Of a stretch of DNA of 64,000 nt, positions 26,767-35,845 are shown in pieces. The position numbers were made by a program, and so were the translations under genes. The notes under the pieces are model-generated. The model saw only the letters and a list, made by a program, of their open reading frames with translations, searched no databases and was not told the DNA's origin. Position 1 is the stretch's first letter; every line of letters begins with the position of its first letter. Origin of the DNA: Candidatus Poribacteria bacterium (GTDB lineage Bacteria > Poribacteria > WGA-4E > WGA-3G); the NCBI GenBank assembly GCA_028820635.1, contig JAPPIG010000023.1, forward strand, positions 1 through 64,000, in the 5' to 3' direction.

Positions 26767-28358
26767 AAAACTTAATGTTTTCCCAGAATTTTTTCCGATC
26801 CCTATTATATCAAACTCAAGAATCCTACCATCCACGCCGTCTACACAAATTTGATCTGTACTACGCGCTCGGTGTGACCACACTTTTCCTCCTTGTGGGT
26901 AGTTACGCAGCAATACACCATGAAATGTGGCGGGACGAAATTCAAGCATGGCTGCTTGCAAGGGATAGTGCATCTGTTTTTGAACTCTTCGCGAATATGA
27001 AATATGAAGGGCATCCTGCTTTCTGGCATCTCTGCCTCATGCCCCTCAGTCGCATCTCTGCTTCGCCTGTTATGATGCAGGTGTTTCACCTTCTGATTGC
27101 TGCCGCAACAGTATTCCTGTTTACACGCTACGCCCCATTTCATTGGCTCCACAAATTTCTATTCGCCTTTGGATATTTCGCACTTTACGAATACGCAATC
27201 GTTGCCCGAAATTATGCACTCGGTGTGTTGCTAATCACCATCTTTTGTGTGCTTTATAGGGAGCGTTATAAACGATTTGTATGGATCGGTATTGTCCTAA
27301 TACTGATGGCACACACCAGCGTGCATGCCCTCATCGTAACCATTGCCATCGGATTCGCTCTTTTGTGTGAATACCTCTATTTCTACTGCTGTAAGGAGGG
27401 AACACTCACAGAACATAGACGACAAATATGGATCGGTTTTGCTCTCATCGGTTTTGGCATTGTGACTGCTGTCCTGCAACTCAATCCCCCTGCTGATACA
27501 GGATTCGCTGTCGGATGGAACTTCAATTTTACAGTCAAACGTATGAACGACATCACCAAAATCATTACGCAAGCCATGCTGCCATCTCCAAGAGCAGCTA
27601 TGGGATTTTGGGGTAGCCATCAACTCAATAGCTACCCGCTCTTTCAGCTCATCCGATTACCGCTCTGCTATCTCATCGTCTTCTGGTGTGTGCTCCGTTT
27701 CTTGAAACGTCCGACCGCGCTTCTTACCTATATGGTAGCCACCGTTGGACTTCTCGCGTTTTTCTATGTCAAGTATGGTGGGAGTATACGCCATCACGGC
27801 TTCCTGTTTTTTACATTTGTCCTGACGAGTTGGATTTACTATGATTGTCCTGAGATAAAACTGAAATTCAATCGTATCAGTGAATTGGCACAACAATTAT
27901 TCAGCCCCGTTTTCATTGTCATCCTTATTGTGCATTTTCTTGGTGGCATCACCGCTATCCGTATGGACATAACACACATCTTTTCTAATGGAAAAAGAAC
28001 TGCTGAATATATCAGAGCGCAAGGCAGGCAAGATATGCTCATGGTGGGGCATGGGGACCCTCAGGTGAGTACCGTTGTCGGCTACCTTGAAAAAGATCAA
28101 ATTTATTATCCTCGTGGCAGCCGATTCGGTTCATTTGTCAGATGGGACAAAGCCAGAACAGGTAGTGTCTCCAACAGAGATGTCGTCAAAGAAGCCCAAA
28201 TGCTAAGCACGCAAAACTCCCAAGACGTGCTAATTATCATGAGTGGTGCTTTGAATGTGTCGCAGATTGAGGAGTATCAACTTACACTGTTAGAAAAATT
28301 CACAGGTTCAACGGTTGGCGATGAAGGTTTTCACCTTTATCTCATGGAAGCTCCGTGA
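26733..28358 (+). CDS. Polytopic membrane protein, GT-C-like glycosyltransferase
   Basis: 541 residues with about ten hydrophobic segments between residues 45 and 420, and a hydrophilic C-terminal part. The first extracytoplasmic loop has HEMWRDEIQAWLLARDS, the acidic pattern expected in the first loop of GT-C transferases that use lipid-linked sugars. No other motif settles the substrate. The ATG at 26733 lies inside the VWA gene with GGCGG upstream; an ATG at 26775 just past its stop is an equally possible start. The two genes probably form an operon. Confidence 0.6.
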   Translation: MVTYFQFRRSLKNLMFSQNFFRSLLYQTQESYHPRRLHKFDLYYALGVTTLFLLVGSYAAIHHEMWRDEIQAWLLARDSASVFELFANMKYEGHPAFWHLCLMPLSRISASPVMMQVFHLLIAAATVFLFTRYAPFHWLHKFLFAFGYFALYEYAIVARNYALGVLLITIFCVLYRERYKRFVWIGIVLILMAHTSVHALIVTIAIGFALLCEYLYFYCCKEGTLTEHRRQIWIGFALIGFGIVTAVLQLNPPADTGFAVGWNFNFTVKRMNDITKIITQAMLPSPRAAMGFWGSHQLNSYPLFQLIRLPLCYLIVFWCVLRFLKRPTALLTYMVATVGLLAFFYVKYGGSIRHHGFLFFTFVLTSWIYYDCPEIKLKFNRISELAQQLFSPVFIVILIVHFLGGITAIRMDITHIFSNGKRTAEYIRAQGRQDMLMVGHGDPQVSTVVGYLEKDQIYYPRGSRFGSFVRWDKARTGSVSNRDVVKEAQMLSTQNSQDVLIIMSGALNVSQIEEYQLTLLEKFTGSTVGDEGFHLYLMEAP

Positions 28359-28406
28359 TATAGAGTCATTCAGTTCTCGCACAAATTCTCTCGTTCACAC
28401 CTTGAC

Positions 28407-29737
28407 GGGTGTGTAAAGTTTTGGTTATAAGTATCATGCTGCTTGTTTAAGTTCATTCCAATATCTGTCCCACGCCCCATTTTTCACTAAACACCGTAAG
28501 GCAAGCACCTTATTGATACCTTCTTTTTTCCATCTCATAGCAGCTTGTTTACATCTTTATCCTACAACATGTTTACACGCACTCTCAATCACACCACTAC
28601 CGATCTGATACCCTTTTTCACGAAACGCTTTGTATTGCATCCGCTTTGCGTGTTTTTCAAAATACCGCGCTTCTCTTTCTAAAATATCCAAAACTTCCGA
28701 CTGCTGTGCTGCGAAGCCACGAATGCGAGCCACTACTGCTGTGATGTCCCCATCAAAAAGTAGTGGTTCCACTACGCTTACCCAAGACCCGATAGTTTCA
28801 ATCTCTGTCTCGCCAAAGGCAAGTTTCGCCACATCATAGAGATGGGATTTCGCATGCATACTATCCACAATCTCAACAGCATTGGGAAAGTATTCATCAT
28901 AAAGGTTCCAAATCCACGCCGCACCATCTCCGATAAACACAACTTCCTGAGTATCTATCGCTTCTTGGTAGATACCACTGTGTGTCGCTAACGCAAACAA
29001 CTTCGGACCAAACTGTATGTGAGTTGGTATGAGTGCCATCACAACTCACATACTAACGCTCATTTTCCAAAAGTTTTTGGATTGCCACTTGTTCAGGGAC
29101 ACGCAAATCTTCTGACCACTCACCCACTTTCTGATGCAGCGTCGTGTGGCTCACTTCTATACCCTGACGCAATAATTCATCTGCAGCTTCTCTAAAATCA
29201 AGCTGCATCGCCAAACGACACATCATCTCTGCGACACGATGCGTGTATTTATCCAATAACTGCTGCTTCGCATCCCACGGCGCATGCCGATGTCCTCGCT
29301 CACATTGATATACCCAACGACGCACACTTATTTCCCACAAAGCGTTGAAAAATCTTTTTTCTGTAGACGCAACGGGGAACAAGGGCTGTGGCACACCGGA
29401 CAGGCAACCGGTTCACTCACTTTCTTACCCGCCTCTATAGAGACACACACTTCTAAAAGCGTTTGCGCCAACGAACGAAATGTATCGGAGACACGGATTT
29501 CAGCATCTGCTAAAGACGCATTCTCTTCAGAAGTCAGGTAACCCAACAGGTCGTTTAGTTCGGCTACAAACTTGTTCATTTTCTTTGTCTGTTCATTGTC
29601 TTTACAACTATTTAATGATATACTAAACATCAGTATCCTCTCCTATATCAATATTGAACTTATGAGGAAAGGATACTATTTCTATAATAACTTTGCAAGA
29701 CCCACCACGCAATTCATGCAAAAAACTTTACACACCC
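28407..29737. mobile_element. Decayed insertion sequence, ISKra4-family type
   Basis: 1331 bp. The left end GGGTGTGTAAAGTTTT and the right end (complement GGGTGTGTAAAGTTTTTTGC) are inverted repeats. The interior carries a broken transposase on the minus strand with the ISKra4-family signatures described in the next entry. No matching target duplication is seen directly outside (CACCTTGAC left, GCTCAAAAA right), so one end may have been altered after insertion. It separates the GT-C gene from trpA. Small elements at 7436, 39061 and 45965 share its ends. Confidence 0.85.
28434..29579 (-). pseudogene. Transposase remnant (ISKra4 family)
   Basis: The parts read in order on the minus strand. From 29579: an N-terminal helical region and a zinc ribbon start CPVCHSPC..TLCGK. 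A frame change near 29335 leads into ISVRRWVYQCERGHRH, then DFREAADELLRQGIEVSHTTLHQKV; a stop (29054 area) follows. A new frame gives VVFIGDGAAWIWNL, EIVDSMHAKSHLY, YFEKHAKRMQYKAFREKGYQIGSGVIESACKHVVG, then an in-frame TAA at 28557-28559. The expected tail RCKQAAMRWKKEG..WDRYW continues to 28434. The DG-to-GDGA spacing is shorter than expected, suggesting an internal deletion too. Not functional in this form. Confidence 0.8.
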
Positions 29738-29752
29738 GCTCAAAAACCTCCC

Positions 29753-29781
29753 TTGACAATTCAATCCATACAAGATATAAT
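29753..29781 (+). promoter_or_regulatory. Consensus sigma70 promoter of trpA
   Basis: TTGACA (29753-29758), 17 bases, TATAAT (29776-29781): both boxes are perfect consensus. It lies 16 bases after the IS right end and 42 bases before the trpA ATG. Confidence 0.8.
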
Positions 29782-29823
29782 TAAAGAAACCAATTTATAG
29801 AAAGCCGAAAAGCAATTATATCT

Positions 29824-30633
29824 ATGAATCGAATTGAAAAGAAATTTCAGGAACTCAAACAGCAAGGTGCCAGCGCATTTATGCCGTATGTCTGTGCTGG
29901 AGATCCAAACCCAGAACTAACCCCTAAACTTTTTCTTACCCTTGAAGAAGTTGGTGCTGACATCATAGAATTTGGTGTTCCCTTCTCCGACCCGATAGCA
30001 GACGGGCCGACTATTCAACGTGCCAGCGAACGGGCACTCAAACACCGCATCTCTCTCCAACAAATTCTTGAGATTGTAAAAACTCTCCGACAACAGACGG
30101 AAATCCCCATCGCTTTGATGAGTTACTATAACCCTATCTTTCGGATGGGCGAGGAGTCATTTTGCAAAGCTGCGCAAGCTGCTGGTATTGATGGTGTAAT
30201 CATTCCGGATTTACCGCCTGAGCAGGCGGATTCGCTTCTGAAAGTTGCATCACAATACAATCTTGCGACTATTTTTCTCGTCGCACCGACAAGTCCACCA
30301 GAACGAATGCAATTGATTGCATCAGTCAGCACAGGATTTATCTATTGCGTCTCGGTAACAGGTGTAACTGGAGCAAGGGCAACTTTGTCGGATGAGGTTG
30401 CACCGATGATTACAGAACTACGTAAGCACACAGACAAACCGATTTGTGTTGGTTTCGGTATATCAACCCCTGAGCAGGCAACACAAGTTGCCCAGATTGC
30501 TGATGGTGCTATCGTGGCAAGTGCTATCATCAATGTTGCTGAAAAGAATATGGATGACGAAACAAAATTGCTTACTGAGGTGAAACAGTTTGCATCAGAT
30601 TTGGCGGCTGGAACAAAAATAGTTGATATTTAA
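29824..30633 (+). CDS. trpA: Tryptophan synthase alpha subunit
   Basis: 269 residues, a TIM barrel that cleaves indole-3-glycerol phosphate to indole, which passes to TrpB. The signature EFGVPFSDPIADGPTIQ holds the catalytic Glu49 and Asp60; YYNPIF, GVIIPDLP, FLVAPTSPPERM, YCVSVTGVTGAR (phosphate/loop 6 region) and VGFGIST are all intact. Length is normal. It is alone here with a perfect promoter and no trpB next to it, so the partner must be elsewhere in the genome. A decayed IS lies just upstream. Confidence 0.95.
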   Translation: MNRIEKKFQELKQQGASAFMPYVCAGDPNPELTPKLFLTLEEVGADIIEFGVPFSDPIADGPTIQRASERALKHRISLQQILEIVKTLRQQTEIPIALMSYYNPIFRMGEESFCKAAQAAGIDGVIIPDLPPEQADSLLKVASQYNLATIFLVAPTSPPERMQLIASVSTGFIYCVSVTGVTGARATLSDEVAPMITELRKHTDKPICVGFGISTPEQATQVAQIADGAIVASAIINVAEKNMDDETKLLTEVKQFASDLAAGTKIVDI

Positions 30634-30695
30634 ACTCAGATCGTTTTAGGTGTGACTTGTTAACTTTTTCAAGTAAAAGTTCGGCTTAATTACGA

Positions 30696-31192
30696 TTAGA
30701 CCCACTCTCTCAACACTTGTTCAGGATCAGTCTCTGGATTGAAAACCAATAAACCTTCATCGCGCGCTGCTCTCAGCAGACGTTGATCGGATGCAACAAG
30801 TACTAACTTATCCTCCGAAGCGTTATGAAGTTCTATTGCGACATCTAACGCTGAGCGTAACACCATTGCATCAACGCTGTTGATTGAATGCTTATCCATC
30901 AAATTTAGTGATGCCCAAATTAGGGAATTGGGTATTGAAATTGTTTTGAAATCTGAGGCTGCATCGATTATTTCAAGGTTTAGATTGGCCACCGCATGAT
31001 TAAAGTCATATTGTGTAATTCGCTTGTCATTCCTTTTGCGAACAAAAATTGATAAGACCTCTGCTGCACCGATAGCCAAACACCTGAAATATCCGAGAGA
31101 AGTATTAGCAAAAGGAAGTTAACTTTGTTACTACCAATTTCAAGGAGGTACCGCTTGACAAGCGCGCTGGCATCGTAGTAGGAATAATACAC
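30696..31192 (-). pseudogene. PIN-domain (VapC-like) toxin gene with a frameshift
   Basis: The N-terminal part starts at a GTG at 31192: YYDASALVKRYLLEIGSNKVN, with the first PIN aspartate at residue 7. The frame then needs to shift by one base around 31095-31120 to enter CLAIGAAEVLSIFVRKRNDKRIT, continuing through NSVDAMVLRSAL and LVLVASDQRLLRAARDEGL to the stop at 30696. All acidic PIN residues are present across the two frames, so a single frameshift (real or sequencing error) is the simplest explanation. It lies 2 bases after the gene at 31195, a usual toxin-antitoxin arrangement. Confidence 0.7.
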
Positions 31193-31194
31193 AC

Positions 31195-31521
31195 TTATTT
31201 TTCCCGTTCTTCAATGATCGCTCGGCTAAATTCGTTTTCCTCGGCACGAATGCCATTACGCTCCATACTTTTGTGGAGTTCTTCAATCGATATAGGGTCA
31301 AGACCAATAATTCCGTGCCGTTCAAAAAATGGGCGCAGAATTCTTGCTGCCTCTCGCTTATCTGCATAAACCGGTTTGCCAACTTCTACGTTCTTCTCAT
31401 CTGCTTTCTGCCAATGGGGTGCCATTTCTTCAAGAAGCAAAGACAGTTGGCGTTTCACCTCTGTTAACGTCTTTTCTACTTTACCTAACCGTTCAGCAAG
31501 CGTTTCAACTGTTTCTGCCAT
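31195..31521 (-). CDS. Small coiled-coil protein, probable antitoxin partner of the PIN gene
   Basis: 108 residues, family not recognised. The first 40 residues form a heptad-like helix (LAERLGKVEKTLTEVKRQLSLLLEEM), followed by basic and acidic helical stretches (DKREAARILRPFFERHG, PISIEELHKSMERNGI). Its stop is two bases from the GTG of the PIN gene. The position and size suggest an antitoxin, although no known DNA-binding motif (ribbon-helix-helix or AbrB) is obvious. Confidence 0.6.
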   Translation of the reverse strand: MAETVETLAERLGKVEKTLTEVKRQLSLLLEEMAPHWQKADEKNVEVGKPVYADKREAARILRPFFERHGIIGLDPISIEELHKSMERNGIRAEENEFSRAIIEEREK

Positions 31522-31655
31522 TGTTCACAATTCTCCTTTTGCTTCTGAGTGGGACATCCAACAGTATAATTGCGTTGTCTACATTTGTCAAGATGAGATT
31601 GCAAAAAACTAATTAAGAACTCTGTTAGGAATTTGATTTTAATAATGCACTTGGT

Positions 31656-32552
31656 TTACATGCCACGTTTGATTCCAAATTCTGCCTCAAACGCTTCCCA
31701 AATTTCTTCCGATACGTCAGCGGTAGCCGCTTTATATCCATCCTCCACTTGTGCTTTGTCCGCCGGACCAAACATCACAACCCCGTCTATAGGTGCAGCA
31801 AGACAAAACTGCATCGCTAAATGACGAATATTGACATCCCGTTCTTGACACCATTTCCACATAGAGTATGCTTTAGGTTCAGCATCAGGATTACGCCTAC
31901 GCTCATCATCAACATTTGGTTCTGCCCCCGTTAAACTTCCCATTCCCAAAGGACTCGCAAGGATAATGCCAACATCGTGTTCGCGTGCTAATGGTAAAGT
32001 CGTCTGCGCGACGGATTGCGATAATAACGTGTAATCCAAGAAGGTGAGAATAATATCAATATGTCCTGTTTCAATCAGTTGTTTGTGGAATTCATGGGAA
32101 CGCACTCCTGCCCCGATGTGTCGGATTAAGCCTTCATCTTTCATCTCTAAAAGCGTATCCAACGCGCGTCCTTTATCTAATACACTTTCCATATCCAATG
32201 GGTCATGGATCAACACTGCATCAAGATAGTCTGTTTGCATGTCTTTAAGACTATTTGTCACACTCCACCGTGTGCCGTCCGCGGAGAAATCTTTCCTACG
32301 TTCAGGATGTGTGCCAACTTTAGCTTGTAGATAGACTTTTTCTCTCAAACCGTCAGAAAGTGCTTCACCCCAAAGATGCTCCCTGTGTCCAGGGTAGGTG
32401 TCAATATAGTTGATACCGAGTCCAATTGCTTTTCTGATTGCACTAATAACCTCTTCATCTGGTTTTGAGGACAACCATGCTGCACCAAGTGCTAATGCAT
32501 TTGGTCGCATCTCAGTCCGTCCCATTCGGCGAGTCTCCAATTTTTGTGCCAT
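31656..32552 (-). CDS. Aldo/keto reductase family protein
   Basis: 298 residues from the ATG at 32552, preceded by AAGGAG; a longer frame to 32681 lacks a good site. The TIM-barrel AKR pattern is seen: RRMGRTEMRPNALALG, INYIDTYPGHREHLWGEAL, QAKVGTHPERR, DAVLIHDP. Of the AKR tetrad, Asp, Lys and His are visible; the tyrosine is not in its normal spacing, since the loop after the Asp is shortened to DTYPGHREH. Substrate unknown. It is last in a probable operon with the TPP and DUF4861 genes (25-base gap). Confidence 0.75.
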   Translation of the reverse strand: MAQKLETRRMGRTEMRPNALALGAAWLSSKPDEEVISAIRKAIGLGINYIDTYPGHREHLWGEALSDGLREKVYLQAKVGTHPERRKDFSADGTRWSVTNSLKDMQTDYLDAVLIHDPLDMESVLDKGRALDTLLEMKDEGLIRHIGAGVRSHEFHKQLIETGHIDIILTFLDYTLLSQSVAQTTLPLAREHDVGIILASPLGMGSLTGAEPNVDDERRRNPDAEPKAYSMWKWCQERDVNIRHLAMQFCLAAPIDGVVMFGPADKAQVEDGYKAATADVSEEIWEAFEAEFGIKRGM

Positions 32553-32577
32553 AATAAAACTCCTTAAAGAGCTGCTT

Positions 32578-33177
32578 CTACTGTTCCTCAAGTGCTTTTC
32601 GTAATTTATGTGTAGATGTAGCAAGTGATTCCTGCAAATAAGGGTATGGAAAACCACCCCACCGATCAGGCGGAGGTTCATGTGCCTGCGCGATCCTTAG
32701 ATTTACAAAAACAGGACCGGGTTCATTCCAAATTTTTGGAAGATCGGTTTCAAGTATATCTATGTCATCAAATTCATATACTTGCTCAAAACCCGTTCCT
32801 TTCGCAATTGTCACCCAACTAAAATCAGCATTTCGTGGAACGGGTTGATTACCAGTTACCTCATACGTCCCGTTATCACACACAAAAAGGAGATAGTTCG
32901 CAGGCGGTTTTGCTAAACTCGTAATCGTTGCGAGTGTTCCTAAACACATCAGCATACTCCCATCGCCGTTAAGCACAACAACCTTTTTGTCAGGTTTGGC
33001 AAGCGCAATACCGAGTGCGAAGTCCGCAGCGTGTCCCATAGCACTTCCAACAGAGGCGTAGTCCAGTGGATGTGTTGATATTTTTGCCCACGGCACGCTC
33101 ATCCCCATCGTAGCAATAACGATTTCATCTGTCCGTTGAGATGCAATGAGTTGTAAACACTCTTCTTTGATGAGCAT
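32578..33177 (-). CDS. Thiamine-diphosphate-binding enzyme, beta-type (TPP domain only)
   Basis: 199 residues corresponding to the C-terminal TPP-binding domain of the acetolactate synthase/decarboxylase family. The GDGS motif (VVLNGDGSMLMCLGTL) and DNGTYEVTG give the metal-diphosphate site; SVGSAMGHAADFALGIALAKP precedes it. The size fits the small subunit of heteromeric sulfopyruvate or phosphonopyruvate decarboxylases, whose alpha subunit carries the other half of the active site. No alpha subunit gene lies nearby. Cotranscribed with DUF4861 upstream (27 bases) and AKR downstream. Confidence 0.7.
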   Translation of the reverse strand: MLIKEECLQLIASQRTDEIVIATMGMSVPWAKISTHPLDYASVGSAMGHAADFALGIALAKPDKKVVVLNGDGSMLMCLGTLATITSLAKPPANYLLFVCDNGTYEVTGNQPVPRNADFSWVTIAKGTGFEQVYEFDDIDILETDLPKIWNEPGPVFVNLRIAQAHEPPPDRWGGFPYPYLQESLATSTHKLRKALEEQ

Positions 33178-33204
33178 GAATCCTCCATTTTTGGTAAAGA
33201 AATA

Positions 33205-34605
33205 CTACTTTTTGCCTTCCTCTAAGGGTAAAAATTTGATTTTGGGTCTATTTTTCATCGTTGTTATCATAATTTGGAGGTGTTGCAAAAATTCCGATTG
33301 GGTTTCTATTCCATTAATTCCACCTTCCCAAATAGCAAATGTCCGATAACTGATTCGTCCTTCGCTATCAGGATTTAGGGAAATAGACAAACGGGATGCA
33401 TCTGTGTCAATCAAGCTACTTGTCTGTGTTGTGGGATGTATTAGTGCTATACCGAGAGGATATGTTCCATCAGGGTCTGTTCCCCAACTCCATAACAAAC
33501 CTTGGTCTTCGTCAACACCAGATGTTTCCCCCAGTTTTGGAATACCCGCGACGATAGCATAATCCGCAGGTAACTCTCTATCTAATTGGATTTGGTGTTC
33601 AATCCAAGGATTACTGCCATAAATAAAAGTTGTTGACTTAAGATGGTATGTTTCACCGTCAATGTACCAACTTGGGAGAATCCGCTGAACTACAGAACGC
33701 ATACCTCCATCGGCAAGAATCCGAACGTAATCCTCATCACTTGGCAGTGGAATCAATTCGTTTTCTCCCCTATGCCATAGTGCGAATCCGCCACATCCGA
33801 TCAATTCATCCAGAGGTGTTAACATAACCATTGTGGTGTTTTCTGGATCAAGAAGCGTATTTAGGGACAACCCAATTGACTTGAATAGATTGAGTTGTTC
33901 CTCAGTTTTTCGGACAAAGTAATCTTCCTGATTCTCCAAGTCATGGATCACCCAACGCTGTTCAGGTTTTTTAACTTCTTTTTTTATCGCCTGTGGATTT
34001 TGGGACAATGATATGTTTTTGCTTTCAAAATGGAACCTAAATTCAGGTGACAACGGAACATCGTTTTCTAATTCACTTTGAAACATTCCATCAACACCGA
34101 AAAGTTCTTCTCGCTTTTTGCCATAAGCAACTACAGCACCGCTTGGCTTCAGCAGATATGCGATTAAATCGGATTCTACCGCCGCCACAGCATCCATCTC
34201 AGGAAAGATACCAGCACGTGTCTGCTTTTTTACATCAAGTGTAAATGTCGCCTTAACATTAGGGTCGTAGAGAATTGAGATCTCTTTTGTTTGCTCCCGC
34301 TCGAGATCCAAGAGAAAAACCAATTGGTCCCGTTCTCCATCATAGTTTAAGTCATCCGCTTGCGCGGGAATCATTGCCTCTCGCGGTTGTTTACCAGTAA
34401 CCACAGAATAAGCATTCAGGGAGAAATCTGGACTGACTTTTCGCAGCTGGTCTAAAGTCATCACAATTGGAACGTTTTCTCTATCAATTGCGAGTGTATT
34501 TTGAATAGTAAACCGGATGCGGTTTGTCTTCTGTTTCCCCCCTGGGAACGTACAACCAGCAAAAAATACCAAAAATGTCAAAATAAGCCAGTGCCAACAT
34601 TTCAT
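33205..34605 (-). CDS. DUF4861-like lipoprotein
   Basis: About 466 residues from the ATG at 34605, chosen because it starts a lipoprotein signal (MKCWHWLILTFLVFFAGC); an upstream frame start at 34644 adds 13 residues. The body is beta-rich: NTLAIDRENVPIVMTLDQL, then IGCGGFALWHRGENELIPL, VRILADGGMRSVVQRIL, and YGSNPWIEHQIQLDRELPADYAIVAGIP. This arrangement recalls DUF4861, found among polysaccharide-processing proteins; the match is by memory and moderate. It is first in an operon with the TPP and AKR genes. Confidence 0.55.
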   Translation of the reverse strand: MKCWHWLILTFLVFFAGCTFPGGKQKTNRIRFTIQNTLAIDRENVPIVMTLDQLRKVSPDFSLNAYSVVTGKQPREAMIPAQADDLNYDGERDQLVFLLDLEREQTKEISILYDPNVKATFTLDVKKQTRAGIFPEMDAVAAVESDLIAYLLKPSGAVVAYGKKREELFGVDGMFQSELENDVPLSPEFRFHFESKNISLSQNPQAIKKEVKKPEQRWVIHDLENQEDYFVRKTEEQLNLFKSIGLSLNTLLDPENTTMVMLTPLDELIGCGGFALWHRGENELIPLPSDEDYVRILADGGMRSVVQRILPSWYIDGETYHLKSTTFIYGSNPWIEHQIQLDRELPADYAIVAGIPKLGETSGVDEDQGLLWSWGTDPDGTYPLGIALIHPTTQTSSLIDTDASRLSISLNPDSEGRISYRTFAIWEGGINGIETQSEFLQHLQIMITTMKNRPKIKFLPLEEGKK

Positions 34606-34684
34606 TTTCAGAATTTGAGTTTTTTCATCTGTATATATCATCAATTTTCATTTCCGATTGAAAGTCATACCTTAGAAAATGCCT

Positions 34685-35845
34685 TTAATTTTCGGGTAAA
34701 GTTTCAAGCAAATCTGCAATTTCTAATTCCGTGTTGTAAAAATGTGGTGAGACTCGGACTCCGCTACCGCGTTCTGCAGTAATTATATTCCTTTCATTAA
34801 GTAGCGTAAAAAGTTCAGCAGGTGTATAGTGGTCGCTTTCAAAAACCACGATCCCTGAACGTTCAGAATCCGACTTTGGCGTGATGACACGATAACCTTT
34901 TGCGTTTAATCCTTTAATTAAGCCTGATGTCAGTTCCAAAATGCGTGTCTCAATGTTAGAAACACCTATTTCAAGTAAAAGATCAATCGCTGCCTTAAGT
35001 CCATATAAACCGATGCTATTGTAGGATCCCTCTTCAAAACGTGTTGCATCCGGTTTCTGTGTTAGGTCATAATCGAGAAATTCGCGAGGATTTACAACGC
35101 TTGCCCATCCAACATTGGTATTGATAAGTCGTTCCAGTTTGTCTTTAGCGCAATAGAAAATCGCTGCACCCTCTGGTGCCAGCAACCATTTGTGACCATC
35201 TGCTGCAAGAATATCAACGTGGCTTGACTTCACATCCACCTCAATCGCACCGAGGCTTTGTATTGCATCCACTACAAACCATACATCGCGTTCTCGACAT
35301 ATCTCCCCAATTGCTTTGATGTCGTTCCGGTAGCCAGAAGCGAATTCCACGTGGCTAATTGTTACGACTCGTGTCCGTTCATCAATTGCTTCAATAATAT
35401 CTTCAAGGTGAATGCGACCGTCCCGCTCAGGTACCATGCGTGTCTGAACGCCATAGCGTTCCTTCAAACTCCACCACGGATAGACATTCGCGGGAAATTC
35501 AACCGCTGTAGTGACGACGTTATCTCCTTGACACCAATCAATGCCGTTTGCAGCGATCAGTATTCCCTGCGTCGTATTTTTCATAAACGCTATCTCTGTG
35601 GCATCGGCGTTGATAAGTTGTGCCGCAACGGATCGGCACATTTCAACCGTTTCTGTCCAGGTGTCAACGTTTACAGCACCGTTCACAGTGGCATCTTCCA
35701 CAAAGCCTACCATTGCATCCCTTACCCGACGTGATAATGGCGCAACACCTGCATGGTTCATATAAACATAGGATTTAGTAACCGGAAATTCGGCACGCCA
35801 CTTCTCAAAGAACGTTCTCAATACGTTTGACATCTTCCCTCGCAT
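34685..35845 (-). CDS. Class V aminotransferase / cysteine desulfurase-like PLP protein
   Basis: 386 residues, fold type I. The N-terminal VYMNHAGVAPLSRRV, NTTQGILIAANGI, and SHVEFASGYRNDIKAIGEICRERDVWFVVDAIQSLG lead to the Schiff-base Lys in ADGHKWLLAPEG. C-terminal RGSGVRVSPHFYNTE carries the substrate arginine. The pattern matches SufS/NifS-like and isopenicillin epimerase-like proteins; no catalytic-loop Cys is evident near the position used by desulfurases, so the reaction is left open. The start overlaps the upstream GT2 gene; a second ATG at 35833 is equally possible. Confidence 0.7.
   Translation of the reverse strand: MRGKMSNVLRTFFEKWRAEFPVTKSYVYMNHAGVAPLSRRVRDAMVGFVEDATVNGAVNVDTWTETVEMCRSVAAQLINADATEIAFMKNTTQGILIAANGIDWCQGDNVVTTAVEFPANVYPWWSLKERYGVQTRMVPERDGRIHLEDIIEAIDERTRVVTISHVEFASGYRNDIKAIGEICRERDVWFVVDAIQSLGAIEVDVKSSHVDILAADGHKWLLAPEGAAIFYCAKDKLERLINTNVGWASVVNPREFLDYDLTQKPDATRFEEGSYNSIGLYGLKAAIDLLLEIGVSNIETRILELTSGLIKGLNAKGYRVITPKSDSERSGIVVFESDHYTPAELFTLLNERNIITAERGSGVRVSPHFYNTELEIADLLETLPEN

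Noticed and set aside
28390..29750. Target duplication around the ISKra4-type IS
   Set aside because: The nine bases left (CACCTTGAC) and right (GCTCAAAAA) do not match, so none is claimed.
31656..32681. Longer AKR start at 32681
   Set aside because: The first 43 residues have no AKR similarity and overlap the TPP gene; AAGGAG precedes the ATG at 32552.
35258..35734. 158-codon plus-strand frame opposite the class V aminotransferase
   Set aside because: No recognisable protein; the minus-strand enzyme motifs are intact.
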